Assembly: GCA_023229435.1 (NCBI GenBank)
Contig: JALNZF010000007.1
Coordinates: 62,001 to 126,000 of the forward strand
Length of the DNA stretch: 64,000 nucleotides
Direction: 5' to 3'
Source of the DNA: Nitrospirota bacterium
GTDB lineage: Bacteria; Nitrospirota; UBA9217
Shown: piece after piece, positions 35,082 through 44,249 of the stretch
How positions within the stretch are numbered: position 1 is the stretch's first letter
Layout: every line of letters starts with the position of its first letter
Notes under the pieces: model-generated
Told to the model about the DNA's origin: nothing
What the model saw: only the letters and a program-made list of their open reading frames with translations
Databases searched by the model: none
Translations under genes and position numbers: made by a program

Positions 35082-36590
35082 TTACTTCGAAATTTCTTCC
35101 GCGATCCTGTTGAACTCCCGCTCAAACCCGATCCGGTTCCTGTTGGCAGAGCCCGCCACCGTGACCACCACCTGACCCGTCCGGTCCTGGACCCTTACCC
35201 ACAGCTTTTTGTGGGAACCGAAGAACGCGATCAGCGGTCCGATGCAGAGCAGGATAAATCCCGCATACACCACCCAGACTCCCGGGTCTTTCGTTACCTG
35301 CAAACCGGTGTACCGCGTGCCCCAATAACCGGCGTAGCTGATGAGGTAGCCTTCGGGCAGATAGGGTTGTCCCGCGTCCGTCTTCATAATAGTGGTTTTG
35401 TATATCGGCGTCTTGCCGTCATAGACCTCGAGTTCCACCGTGGGATTGATGTATTCATCATTTTGAGATTGGTAGAACATCACCTGCCCGGAAGCCGGAT
35501 TTCTCATTCCATACGGAGCAAAGCCCAGCACGGCAATCGTCCTGTTGATCGAGGGAACGTACACTGATGCGCCTGGATCGACGGTCACCAGTTCACCGAC
35601 GGACTCGGGACTGTTCTTGCTGCGGATGGTCAGGAGAATCTTTCCACGGGCGTCCGGGATCGTCCCATAGCTGGACTGATAGAAGGTGACGCCGTGATAG
35701 GTGAGCGGATCGTTCACCCGGATGCGCTTGTCCAGTATCTTCTGTTTGTTGAGATCATACACGCTCAGGATACTGTGATATTCCGACGGCATCCCCGTCG
35801 GCTGTCCCAAAGGACTCCGGTAATAATCCACGTCGAAGTTGTCGCAGTACACATAATATCCGAGCGGCATGGCAGGCACGCCCCCGTCGGTACCGGGGAT
35901 CACCGGGCTGTCGGCGATCCCGAGGGCGGCCATGATCTTGTCCCACATGGGTTCATTTCTGAGATAGACGAATTTGGATGCCTGTCCCTCGGGCAGGTTC
36001 AAAAATGCCTTGAATCCGAAGAAAGAGCCGATCAATGCCCCGACAAAAATGAGGATAATGCTGGCATGGGTAATGTACACACCCAGCCGGCTGTATACTC
36101 CTTTCTGAGTCATGAACTGGGTCATGCCTTCGCTTTTTGATTCAACAAAGCGGTATCTGCGCGCATTCAGCACCTTGACCGCGCGCTCCCCGGCCGTGTC
36201 CATGCCGCCATTGAACACTATCTCTTTTTTAAAAGGTATTGCCTTCAGGGTGTCGTCGTCAACGGGCTTGAGCGGCGCCATGATGATCCGCAACGTATGG
36301 GGGAAGCGATCGAGGGTGCATACCGTCAGGTTCGCCGTGAGGAAGAACAGGAGGAGCACGAACCACCAGGTATGGTACATGTCGAAGAGGCCGATCGCCT
36401 CGAACAGCCGGACCGTCGACTGGCTGTACTCGGCCAGGTATTTTTCCGGGGCCTCATTCTGCTGGATCAACGTGCCGATGACCGAGACGATCGCCAGAAT
36501 GATGAGCAGCACGACCGCAAGCTTCACGGAAGAAAAAAATTTCCAGGCCTTATCCGCTGCGATTTCGACTATTCCTTTTTGATTTTCCAA
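35082..36590 (-). CDS. resB: System II cytochrome c biogenesis protein ResB
   Basis: A 502-residue ResB/Ccs1 protein. Four membrane helices (near 25, 75, 165 and 440) bracket a large periplasmic domain that guides haem to apocytochrome c. The N-terminal IGTLIQQNEAPEKYLAEY is typical. It sits upstream of ccsB and is likely co-transcribed. The gene is preceded by a palindromic repeat with no evident promoter. Confidence 0.93.
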   Translation of the reverse strand: MENQKGIVEIAADKAWKFFSSVKLAVVLLIILAIVSVIGTLIQQNEAPEKYLAEYSQSTVRLFEAIGLFDMYHTWWFVLLLFFLTANLTVCTLDRFPHTLRIIMAPLKPVDDDTLKAIPFKKEIVFNGGMDTAGERAVKVLNARRYRFVESKSEGMTQFMTQKGVYSRLGVYITHASIILIFVGALIGSFFGFKAFLNLPEGQASKFVYLRNEPMWDKIMAALGIADSPVIPGTDGGVPAMPLGYYVYCDNFDVDYYRSPLGQPTGMPSEYHSILSVYDLNKQKILDKRIRVNDPLTYHGVTFYQSSYGTIPDARGKILLTIRSKNSPESVGELVTVDPGASVYVPSINRTIAVLGFAPYGMRNPASGQVMFYQSQNDEYINPTVELEVYDGKTPIYKTTIMKTDAGQPYLPEGYLISYAGYWGTRYTGLQVTKDPGVWVVYAGFILLCIGPLIAFFGSHKKLWVRVQDRTGQVVVTVAGSANRNRIGFEREFNRIAEEISK

Positions 36591-36704
36591 CGCACCCTCC
36601 CGCGTGAAAACAGTGGCGACACCTTACCATATCGGCAACCGGCGTGTCAAGAGGATTGCCGAACTTCTGGTATTAAGAGATCCAAAATTGATACATTGGT
36701 AAAA

Positions 36705-36838
36705 AGGCTAAATCCACCACGCCATGGCGCGGAGACGCGGAGAAATGCTCTTTGAAATAATAAAGATTTTCTCTGCGTGCTTCCCTCAGTGGCCGCCTTT
36801 CTTTTGAAGGCTACTGTGCCTCTGCGGTTAAATTCTAC
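36705..36838. repeat. Palindromic intergenic repeat (ACGCGGAGAAA family)
   Basis: ACGCGGAGAAA (36735-36745) faces TTTCTCTGCGT (36768-36778), with further GC-rich words on both sides (GCGGAGACGCGG; GTGCCTCTGCGG). Related words (ACAGAGGACGCAGAG) occur in the repeats at 62613-62757 and at 59610-59640. No gene is seen. Confidence 0.6.
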
Positions 36839-38263
36839 TTATTGCGATTTCCCGATCAAATAGATATGGATCGCCTGGGCCGCTTTTCTGCCGGCTCCGA
36901 GCGCAGAGATAACGGTGGCGGATCCGGTAACGATATCGCCGCCGGCGTACACCCCCGTGCGGCTGGTACTGCCCGTTTGCTCGTCGGCGATGATGAATCC
37001 GCAATCGTTGACCGCCAGGTCCCGGGTGCTCCGCGACACGAGCGGATTGGTGTTCGTCCCCACTGCCATGATCACCGTATCAGCCTTGACCAGGAACTCC
37101 GACCCCTTCTTCGGGAGCGAACGGCGGCGGCCCGATGCATCGGGCGCTCCCAGCTCCATGCGTACGCATTCAACGGCAATGGTATGGCCGTTCTCGCCGA
37201 CGATCCTGACCGGACTCGTCAGCAGTTCGAGAATGACCCCCTCTTCCTTCGCATGATGGACCTCTTCACGCCGCGCAGGCATCTCCGCTTCCGAGCGGCG
37301 GTAGATAACGACCGTTTCCCGGGCCCCCAGACGCAGAGCGGTCCGGGCGGCATCAATGGCCACATTTCCTCCACCCACCACAGCCACGCGCTCTCCCCTC
37401 CTGATCGGTGTGTCGTATTCCGGCGTCGAATAGGCCCGCATCAGGTTGATCCGTGTCAGGAACTCGTTGGCCGAATATACGCCGGCGAGATGCTCGCCCT
37501 CAATGCCCATGAACTTCGGCAACCCCGCACCCGTGCCGATAAAGCAGGCATCGAAGTCCTCCATGAGTTCGTCCACGCTCATAAGTTTTCCTACCACGAC
37601 ATTCGTTACGATCTCAACGCCCATTTTTTTCAGGACCGCGATCTCCCGCGACACGATCTTCTTCGGGAGGCGGAACTCCGGGATCCCATAGACCAGCACT
37701 CCGCCCGCCTCATGAAGGGCTTCATAGATGGTTACCGCATGGCCGAGCTTTGCGAGATCGTACGCGCAAGCCAGACCGGACGGGCCGCTCCCCACGACCG
37801 CGACCTTCTTTCCCGAGAGCGCTACTGCCGCAGGCGCATCCTGCCGCCCCTGCTCCGCCGACCAATCCGCGATAAACCGTTCCAGACGGCCGATGGCCAC
37901 GGGTTCGAATTTTTTCCCCAGGGTGCAGCGTTGCTCGCACTGGACCTCCTGGGGACAGACGCGGCCGCAGACGGCGGGCAGAAGATTTTCACTCCGGATG
38001 ATCGTAAGCGCCTGGTCGAACTCGCCCGCCTTGATCGCCTGGATGAACCGGGGTATGGGGACGCTCACGGGGCAACCGGTGACGCATTTCGGGTCCTTGC
38101 AATTGAGACACCGCCCTGCCTCGACCATGGCCTGCTCCGGCGTGTATCCGAGTGAAACCTCGTCAAAGTTCGTACGTCGTTTCCGGGGGTCCTGTTCGGG
38201 TATCGGTGTTTTATGAGGGATGATCTTTGCGGGCTTTTTCTTTTCTCCTCCCGCTCCGGTCAT
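36839..38263 (-). CDS. nfnB: NfnB: NADPH/ferredoxin transhydrogenase large subunit (GltA-type)
   Basis: A 474-residue FAD/FeS protein of the NADPH-dependent glutamate synthase small-chain type. Cys boxes CLNCKDPKCVTGCPV and CGRVCPQEVQCEQRC bind two [4Fe-4S] clusters; VAVVGSGPSGLACAYDLAK binds FAD and VAVVGGGNVAIDAAR binds NAD(P)H. Paired with nfnA just upstream it forms NfnAB, which couples NADH and reduced ferredoxin to NADP+ reduction by electron bifurcation. I start it at ATG 38263; a GTG at 38287 overlapping the nfnA stop is possible. Confidence 0.93.
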   Translation of the reverse strand: MTGAGGEKKKPAKIIPHKTPIPEQDPRKRRTNFDEVSLGYTPEQAMVEAGRCLNCKDPKCVTGCPVSVPIPRFIQAIKAGEFDQALTIIRSENLLPAVCGRVCPQEVQCEQRCTLGKKFEPVAIGRLERFIADWSAEQGRQDAPAAVALSGKKVAVVGSGPSGLACAYDLAKLGHAVTIYEALHEAGGVLVYGIPEFRLPKKIVSREIAVLKKMGVEIVTNVVVGKLMSVDELMEDFDACFIGTGAGLPKFMGIEGEHLAGVYSANEFLTRINLMRAYSTPEYDTPIRRGERVAVVGGGNVAIDAARTALRLGARETVVIYRRSEAEMPARREEVHHAKEEGVILELLTSPVRIVGENGHTIAVECVRMELGAPDASGRRRSLPKKGSEFLVKADTVIMAVGTNTNPLVSRSTRDLAVNDCGFIIADEQTGSTSRTGVYAGGDIVTGSATVISALGAGRKAAQAIHIYLIGKSQ

Positions 38264-38279
38264 GGTGGAATGATCATGA

Positions 38280-39146
38280 TTACTCACAGACAGGCTGCCT
38301 CTCTTTGCCCAGCATCCGTTCGTGTCGCAGCTTCCACGCTTCAAAGGACTCGCGCTCTTCGCTGGCATATGCTTTCTGGCGGTTCATGAGCAGGTCCCAG
38401 TCCACCAGGTGACCATCGAACTCAGGGCCGTCGGTGCAGGCGAACTTCGTCTCGCCGCCCACGAACACGCGGCAGCCGCCGCACATTCCCGTACCGTCGA
38501 TCATGATGGGATTCAGGCTGACGGTCGTCCTGACGTTGAATGGTTTCGTGGTCTCGCACACAAACTTCATCATGATGGCCGGTCCCACTGCCATGACCAG
38601 GCCGATGCCGCCCGTTTCGAGTTCCTGCTTCAAGGCCATGGTCACGACACCTTTCAATCCTTTGCTTCCGTCATCCGTGGTGACCAGCACCTTGTCGCAT
38701 ACCTGCCGCATCTCCTGTTCATAGATCAGCAGGTCCTTGTTCCTCGCCCCCATAATGACCGTCACCGCATTTCCCGCGGATTTAAAAGCCCTCGCGATCG
38801 GGTACAGTGGCGCGACACCGAACCCGCCGCCCACCAGGACCACGTTCCCCACCTTTTCAATATGGGTCGGCATGCCCAGGGGTCCGCACAGGTCGAGGAT
38901 CTCATCACCTTCCCGGCAATGTGACAGCTCGGTCGTGGTCTTGCCGACTGCCATCACGATCAGGCTGATGGTCCCTTCAGCCGGATCGATATCGGCAAGG
39001 GACAAGGGAATGCGCTCGCCTCTATCGTGGAGGCGAATGATAACGAACTGGCCAGGCTGCGCTTTCCGGGAGATCAGGGGCGCGGCAATTTTGTAATAAT
39101 ACACATCGGGAGTACGAATGAGCTTTTTCTCAATGATCTTGGCCAT
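38280..39146 (-). CDS. nfnA: NfnA: FAD/[2Fe-2S] small subunit of NfnAB
   Basis: A 288-residue ferredoxin-NADP reductase-like protein (sulfide dehydrogenase / dihydroorotate dehydrogenase B electron-transfer type). Residues 1-100 form the FAD-binding barrel (RIPLSLADIDP), the NAD-binding part holds GGGFGVAPLYPIA, and the [2Fe-2S] Cys are in MCGGCRV plus ACTDGPEFDGHLVDW. It leads the nfnAB pair (17 bp spacing). Confidence 0.92.
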   Translation of the reverse strand: MAKIIEKKLIRTPDVYYYKIAAPLISRKAQPGQFVIIRLHDRGERIPLSLADIDPAEGTISLIVMAVGKTTTELSHCREGDEILDLCGPLGMPTHIEKVGNVVLVGGGFGVAPLYPIARAFKSAGNAVTVIMGARNKDLLIYEQEMRQVCDKVLVTTDDGSKGLKGVVTMALKQELETGGIGLVMAVGPAIMMKFVCETTKPFNVRTTVSLNPIMIDGTGMCGGCRVFVGGETKFACTDGPEFDGHLVDWDLLMNRQKAYASEERESFEAWKLRHERMLGKERQPVCE

Positions 39147-39226
39147 AGCTTGTCATAGTACCACAGTAAAAAGATTTTTTTCACACTTAAATTTCCTGAG
39201 GGCCCGTTGCATGATGCCGGGAAGGA

Positions 39227-39463
39227 TCAGGCGTTTTGTTCTTCTTGTTCATCGATCAGCTTATAGCCGAGCTTCTCCACGCTGTCCCGCGCGATGGTTC
39301 TCACCCGGTCCCCGGGTATCATCGATGCATCGAAGCTGATCACGATCCGGCCGTTCTCCACATCAACGGACTCCACTCCATCAATGTTTCCGACGAACCT
39401 GCGGAGCGCAAGCGAACACTCTTCGCAAAGTTTGCTCTGCACATGCAATGATATCTCGCTCAT
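39227..39463 (-). CDS. HMA-like heavy-metal-associated domain protein
   Basis: A 78-residue single-domain protein with the ferredoxin-like HMA pattern and metal-binding Cys pair in KLCEECSLALRRF. In CopZ/MerP-type proteins this CxxC binds Cu, Hg or Zn; here the spacing between Cys is CEEC. It follows the VKOR-thioredoxin gene by 14 bp on the same strand and may be co-transcribed. Target metal unknown. Confidence 0.85.
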   Translation of the reverse strand: MSEISLHVQSKLCEECSLALRRFVGNIDGVESVDVENGRIVISFDASMIPGDRVRTIARDSVEKLGYKLIDEQEEQNA

Positions 39464-39477
39464 GGCTCTGCCCCCGT

Positions 39478-40386
39478 CTATTTGCAGACTTCATCCTGCT
39501 TGCACATCCCGTCTTCATCCGAAGACACCGGCCCGTTCAAAAAGGAAGGTTGATTAAAAATGTCGATTGCCGTACCTGTTCCCTGAGAAGATACAACGGT
39601 CGGTGCTGTTCCGTCCGAACGTGTACTTTTCCCGATATCGTCACAGGCGTCCCCCGACGGTGAGCAGCGACACAGGTAGTTAAGAATGGCGTCCTTGCCA
39701 CTTAAAAAGAGCCGCTGATTTAGCGCGTTCACCATGATCGTGGGAACGGTATCGATACCCATGCTTTTCAGGAATGCGGAATATCCCTTGACATCGAGAT
39801 GTTTCACCTCAATCTTCTTTTCAGCAAGATGTCGAATCACCTCGGTGCAATGCTTACAGTCCTTGCTGAAAAACAAAACGACACGATCACTGGTGGGAAG
39901 GCTGACCGGCGCGCCCGCCGGCAGCACCAGGTAGAGCATGCTGAAAACGGCCGCCAGAGACAGTAATCCCGCGATAATCTCTCGTTCCCCTGCAAGCAGC
40001 CTGATGATACTCAGGACGCCTATGAACGCGAAGATAATGAGACAAAAGAGACAGGGGGTATGGATGCTGAAGGCTTGATACCCGGTGAAGAACCCTTCGC
40101 ATGCCAAAGACACGATCAGGACCAGATTGATGAACGGACCGGCGCCTGGTTTGTTCAGATAAAGTTCCCGGAACGACAAGAGCGCCAGAAAAGAGAAGGT
40201 CACGAGACCGATGAGCAGGATTGAGATATCGCCGTAGCGAACATACTGCGCCACGACTTTGCATCCCTCGGTCTGGCAAATGCTCTTGCCGAATGACTGC
40301 ATGATGATCTCAGTCAGGACAAAGATCGTTGCCAGCACGCTCACCGCTAAAAAGATTTTTTTGTTTACTTGTTGTCGGTCTTGCAT
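39478..40386 (-). CDS. VKOR-family protein fused to a thioredoxin-like domain
   Basis: A 302-residue membrane protein. Residues about 10-155 contain four to five helices and the VKOR features: a Cys pair in SICQTEGC and the redox motif TPCLFCLI. A thioredoxin/glutaredoxin-like domain follows with KDCKHCTEV. Such fusions oxidise Cys pairs of exported proteins and reoxidise through quinone. The C-terminal 90 residues carry a further CRCSPSGDAC and Cys at the end, unusual for the family. I start at ATG 40386; ATG 40431 lacks a proper ribosome-binding site. Confidence 0.85.
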   Translation of the reverse strand: MQDRQQVNKKIFLAVSVLATIFVLTEIIMQSFGKSICQTEGCKVVAQYVRYGDISILLIGLVTFSFLALLSFRELYLNKPGAGPFINLVLIVSLACEGFFTGYQAFSIHTPCLFCLIIFAFIGVLSIIRLLAGEREIIAGLLSLAAVFSMLYLVLPAGAPVSLPTSDRVVLFFSKDCKHCTEVIRHLAEKKIEVKHLDVKGYSAFLKSMGIDTVPTIMVNALNQRLFLSGKDAILNYLCRCSPSGDACDDIGKSTRSDGTAPTVVSSQGTGTAIDIFNQPSFLNGPVSSDEDGMCKQDEVCK

Positions 40387-40502
40387 TTCGTTTTTCAATC
40401 CCTCCCGGTATGGCAAATAGATGCCGTGCACTGTACACCTTTGAAACGATATAATTCAACCCCCGTCTTGATGGCGAGAAAGAAGGAACGCTGTTCAAGA
40501 AT

Positions 40503-40961
40503 CTATTTCTTCACGGTTGCCGGGACCACCAGCACCTTGCAGTGCGCATGACCGATGACCCTCGAAACAACGCTGCCCATCATGAGCCGGGTGAGCCCGG
40601 TCCGGCCGTGGCTTCCCATGATGATCGTGTTTACCTTCCGCTTTTTTGCCTCGGAGACAATATCCTTGTAAGGCTCATTGCCCAGGTGCATGATGGCCTC
40701 GCATTGAACGCCCTGTTTGGCGGCATTCTTTATTATTCCATCGAGGTATTTTCTCAGCTGCGCTTCAAGCTTTTCCGTTGACAGCGCATCCCAGAGCTCG
40801 ACTTCTGCGCTTATTTCGAACACGAGCAAAACAAACAAGCGGCTCGAACAGGTACCGGCGATCTTGATCGCCTCCCGCACCGCTGCATTGCTGAACTCCG
40901 AACCATCGGTTGCAACCAGCAACTTCTCAAAACCTGGCGTTGGACAAACCTTCTTGGTCAT
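40503..40961 (-). CDS. Universal stress protein (UspA family)
   Basis: A 152-residue cytoplasmic protein with the Usp fold: N-terminal FEKLLVATDGSEFSNAAVREAI and the ATP-binding C-terminal pattern GSHGRTGLTRLMMGSVVSRVI. It belongs to the ATP-binding type of Usp. I start it at MTKKVCPTP, 21 bp after the first possible ATG. Single gene between repeats. Confidence 0.93.
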   Translation of the reverse strand: MTKKVCPTPGFEKLLVATDGSEFSNAAVREAIKIAGTCSSRLFVLLVFEISAEVELWDALSTEKLEAQLRKYLDGIIKNAAKQGVQCEAIMHLGNEPYKDIVSEAKKRKVNTIIMGSHGRTGLTRLMMGSVVSRVIGHAHCKVLVVPATVKK

Positions 40962-40998
40962 GGGTCCCTCCCTGTAGTGCAATTGAATGAATTAGTTC

Positions 40999-41098
40999 GG
41001 TTGTCAGGTTCACGGTTCAAGGTTCAAGGTTGAACAAGGGGATTCATGGCTTTCCAACCGTGAACCTTGAACCCGGAACCTTGAACCTGAGCAGTAAC
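40999..41098. repeat. Palindromic repeat, GGTTCACGGTTCAAGG family
   Basis: The left half GGTTGTCAGGTTCACGG and the right half AACCGTGAACCTTGAACCC...CTTGAACCTGAGCAGTAAC are inverted. The ends match those at 19216 and (inverted) 31129. The centre holds CAAGG/CCTTG tandem words. No gene. Confidence 0.75.
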
Positions 41099-41110
41099 CT
41101 GCCCTTTATT

Positions 41111-42427
41111 TTACAGCAGCGTAGCCGCAAGTTCCGCGAGGTCGGAGCGCTCTCCCTTAACAAGCGTAATGTGTCCGGCTATTGACTCTTCCTTGAACCG
41201 GTCAACCACGAAGGTAAGTCCGTTGCTCGATGAGTCAATGTAAGGATTGTCGATCTGGTACGGGTCGCCGGTCAGCACGACCTTGGTCCCTTCGCCCGCA
41301 CGGGTAATAATGGTCTTGATCTCGTGTGGTGTCAGGTTCTGGGCCTCATCCACGATCAGGTACTGGTTCGGCATGCTGCGGCCGCGGATGTAGGTGAGCG
41401 GCTCCACCTCGATCATTCCGAGATCGAAGAGGCTCTGGAGGTCCTTCTTGCCCTTGACCCGTCCGGGGCCTCCCGAGGAGCCCACGAGGAAGTCGAGGTT
41501 GTCGCGGATCGGCTGCATCCAGGGCCTGAGTTTCTCCTCGACGTCGCCGGGCAGGAACCCGATGTCCTTGCCGAGCGGGAATACGGGTCGTGAGACCACA
41601 AGCCGCTGGAACGTCCGCGCCTCGATGGTCTTCTCCAGTCCCGCGGCGAGCGCCAGCAGTGTCTTGCCCGTTCCGGCCTTTCCCACGAGCGTGACAAGCC
41701 GGATATCATCATTCAAGAGCAGATCCAGGGCAAACTGCTGCTGTTTGTTCTTGGCCGTGATCCCCCAAACGCCGTGCTTCGCGGTCGTGATCGGCACAAA
41801 GACGTTTTTCTGTTTGTTATACCGGGCCAGCGCCGTCTGCGACTCGTTGGCGCTGTTCTTGAGAAGCGCGAACTGGTTCGGCAATGGCTTCGGGTCCGCG
41901 GGCTCCATTTCTCCCCGGGCATAGAAATCGTCGATCATCCCGGGCGCGACCAGCAGTTCAGACTCTCCGGAATAGAGCTCATCGAGCGTGATGGTGTCCG
42001 ACTCAAAATCTTCGGCAATAAGCCCGAGCGCGTCCGCCTTGATGCGCAGGTTCGTGTCCTTGGTCACGAGGATCACCGGCAAGTCATCGTGCTTCAGGTT
42101 GAGTGCCGTGGCAAGAATCCGGTTGTCCGCCTTGGTCGCGATCAGTTCGCTCGGCAGGCGTTCCGGAGACGTGTGGTTGAGCTCCACGCGCAGGTTTCCT
42201 CCGCTCTCAAGCTTCACCCCCAGAGAGAGCTTTCCCTTGAGCCGATGCTCATCGAGGATCCGCGAGACCTGGCGAGCGTTCCTGCCGATCTCGTTGACGT
42301 CCTTCTTGAACTTGTCCAGCTCCTCGATCACCACGATCGGGATCACCACATCGTTGTCCTGGAACGAAAAGATCGCCCGCGGATCGTGGAGCAGCACGTT
42401 GGTATCCAGCACGAATATTTTTTTCAT
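41111..42427 (-). CDS. PhoH-family ATPase with N-terminal PIN domain
   Basis: A 438-residue cytoplasmic protein. A PIN nuclease domain (residues 1-130) begins FVLDTNVLLHD, with the acidic catalytic residues, and is followed by a PhoH ATPase domain: Walker A VGKAGTGKTLLALAAG, Walker B YLIVDEAQNLT. This is the YlaK/PhoH2 type, implicated in RNA unwinding and cleavage. The large linker is Lys-rich. Monocistronic; repeats flank it on both sides. Confidence 0.95.
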   Translation of the reverse strand: MKKIFVLDTNVLLHDPRAIFSFQDNDVVIPIVVIEELDKFKKDVNEIGRNARQVSRILDEHRLKGKLSLGVKLESGGNLRVELNHTSPERLPSELIATKADNRILATALNLKHDDLPVILVTKDTNLRIKADALGLIAEDFESDTITLDELYSGESELLVAPGMIDDFYARGEMEPADPKPLPNQFALLKNSANESQTALARYNKQKNVFVPITTAKHGVWGITAKNKQQQFALDLLLNDDIRLVTLVGKAGTGKTLLALAAGLEKTIEARTFQRLVVSRPVFPLGKDIGFLPGDVEEKLRPWMQPIRDNLDFLVGSSGGPGRVKGKKDLQSLFDLGMIEVEPLTYIRGRSMPNQYLIVDEAQNLTPHEIKTIITRAGEGTKVVLTGDPYQIDNPYIDSSSNGLTFVVDRFKEESIAGHITLVKGERSDLAELAATLL

Positions 42428-42485
42428 TTAATGATCCTTTAAAGAGAATTTAACGCCCTACGCCGGATAAGCCGAAACCAAAATT

Positions 42486-42590
42486 TACCACGAAGACACT
42501 AAGACACGAAGAAATGCATCGCGGCTTCAGAGTTTGATTACCTCGCAAATTTTTAAGACTTTCTTTGTGCCTTCGTGTCTTTGTGGTGAT
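42486..42590. repeat. Palindromic repeat (ACCACGAAGACAC family)
   Basis: TACCACGAAGACACTAAGACACGAAG on the left faces CTTCGTGTCTTTGTGGTGA (42571-42589) on the right. Together they form a long imperfect palindrome between phoH and tsaC. It is one of several intergenic families of this type in the window. No ORF. Confidence 0.8.
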
Positions 42591-42622
42591 ACAGTTCTTT
42601 TCCTTTTCGCGATGAATTGCAA

Positions 42623-43246
42623 CTAACCCAAAATCTCCCGCGAGGGGATCGCCCCTTCCCTGATCATTCTCGGTTCATCATCGCTCACATCCACGACCGT
42701 CGAAGGGTTGCCGCCTTCGGTCCTGCCTCCATCGAGGACCAGATCAGCCATCCCGCCGATCGCCTCAGCGGCCTCCCGAGCGGTGCGAGGACTCTGCCTG
42801 CTGGAGATATTCGCGCTTGTACCGGTGAGCGCGGTGCCGAGCGACGCGAGCAACTGCCGCGTCAGCGCATTTCCAGGAACCCTGAGCCCGATCGTCCCGG
42901 TGCCGCCGGTCAGTTCCGCCGGCACCTCCGACCTTGCCTTGAACACCAGGGTGAGCGGACCGGGCCAGAATTTTCTCATGAGCTCCCCGGCCCCGGGAGT
43001 GATCGCCGCTGCCCAGTCCCGCACCTCGTTTGCATCCCTGATCAGCAGCAGGATCGGCTGGTCAGCCTGCCTGCGTTTGATGGTGAACAATTTTTTGACC
43101 GCCGCGGGATTCTTCGGATCCGCGCCGAGGCCGTACAAGGTGTCTGTCGGGTACACAATTACGCCGCCCGCGCGGATCACGTCCCTGCAGCGGGTAAACG
43201 CCTGTTCGGGATAAGCAGGATCGATTTTGACTATCGGCGTCTGCAT
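42623..43246 (-). CDS. tsaC: L-threonylcarbamoyladenylate synthase
   Basis: A 207-residue Sua5/YciO/YrdC protein that makes threonylcarbamoyl-AMP for t6A37 of tRNA. The GGVIVYPTDTLYGLGADP motif and the KRRQADQPILLLI segment are conserved. The DUF89 gene lies upstream, with about 80 bp of unremarkable sequence. Length fits single-domain TsaC, without the Sua5 C-terminal extension. Confidence 0.94.
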   Translation of the reverse strand: MQTPIVKIDPAYPEQAFTRCRDVIRAGGVIVYPTDTLYGLGADPKNPAAVKKLFTIKRRQADQPILLLIRDANEVRDWAAAITPGAGELMRKFWPGPLTLVFKARSEVPAELTGGTGTIGLRVPGNALTRQLLASLGTALTGTSANISSRQSPRTAREAAEAIGGMADLVLDGGRTEGGNPSTVVDVSDDEPRMIREGAIPSREILG

Positions 43247-43324
43247 AGAACCACGCTCATTTCAGATTGCGGAATACGGACTTCCTAAGCTGTTCACTCC
43301 GAACTCCGCACTCCGAACTCCGCA

Positions 43325-44194
43325 CTATGATCCCCCTCCCGTCAGAATGATATCCCCGTTCCCGCGCTTCAGGAAGGCGGCCACGACCGGGCACTTGACC
43401 TTAAAGAGGAAAAAGGTGCGGTTATCCTTTTCTTGCACCAGTGTTTCATAATTGGCCTGGCCCTTGCTGATGATCAGATCGGCAGATCGGTACGCATCCA
43501 TGAATTGCGCGGAACACGCTTCCAGCAGGGTGCCGATGCCGTCATTGCCGTTGTCGATCATTGTCGCGCATTCAGGGAGACCAGCGGCACGCGCGTCGTC
43601 GAGCGTGGCATCGTTGATCACCGGGGAGCCTTTGACCACGGCGATCACGTCCTTGCCCATGTCGCGCAGGATCTCGATCAGCACCCGGTCGAACACGATC
43701 TCTCCGGCATTATCGCAAAGGTAGAGGATGCTGCGCGCGCGCACTACCGCGCGGGAAAAATTGCGAAGATCGGTTTTAGACAAGGGCAGTCGAAAGGACT
43801 CTTCGAGCGAGCGGTCCAGATCAACGCTGTCGTAAATGCCGAAATCGATCACGTTGCCGGCGATCGCGATGCGAACTCCGCCTTCAAGACGATCGGCTGC
43901 TCCGGCAGCCATGCGTCTGAGAGCGGGAAGCCGGTCGAGCGCGCTCCGGTTATACGTTTCCTTGACCTGCGCATACGGATCGACACCCGTCTCGTTGCGC
44001 AGTATCCGGTGGATCCGCGTAGTGGTCCTGGCCGGGACCTCGTCGAGGGAAGCGCTTTCGATGACCTTTTCCGCCAGGCGACCGATGGAACGGCCGCGGT
44101 CTCCGTTCACACCCGCGTGGCCCAGCGCGCGGGTTATCTGCGCGTAAAAACAGGGCAGACACTCGAGTTCGGTCTTCATCCCGGAAAGAGACAT
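43325..44194 (-). CDS. DUF89/ARMT1-like metal-dependent phosphatase
   Basis: A 289-residue protein. The N-terminal ELECLPCFYAQ matches the family's usual opening, and LCDNAGEIVFDRVLIE carries the conserved Asp/Asn site where metal binds. DUF89 proteins dephosphorylate damaged or side-product phosphometabolites. GAGGTGA stands eight bases before ATG 44194. The gene lies between tsaC and purE. Confidence 0.9.
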   Translation of the reverse strand: MSLSGMKTELECLPCFYAQITRALGHAGVNGDRGRSIGRLAEKVIESASLDEVPARTTTRIHRILRNETGVDPYAQVKETYNRSALDRLPALRRMAAGAADRLEGGVRIAIAGNVIDFGIYDSVDLDRSLEESFRLPLSKTDLRNFSRAVVRARSILYLCDNAGEIVFDRVLIEILRDMGKDVIAVVKGSPVINDATLDDARAAGLPECATMIDNGNDGIGTLLEACSAQFMDAYRSADLIISKGQANYETLVQEKDNRTFFLFKVKCPVVAAFLKRGNGDIILTGGGS

Positions 44195-44249
44195 GGTTCG
44201 TTTCACCTCGCCATGCTTTCGTCAAACAGCAGGTCGTCTCTTTCGGGGT

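Noticed and set aside
36842..38155. A 437-codon plus-strand frame opposite nfnB
   Set aside because: It lies wholly within a well-supported gene on the other strand and its composition is that of an antisense frame.
42486..42590. A CRISPR-like array from the repeating GACAC words
   Set aside because: Words are inverted and irregular, with no constant direct repeats and spacers; it is a palindromic repeat.
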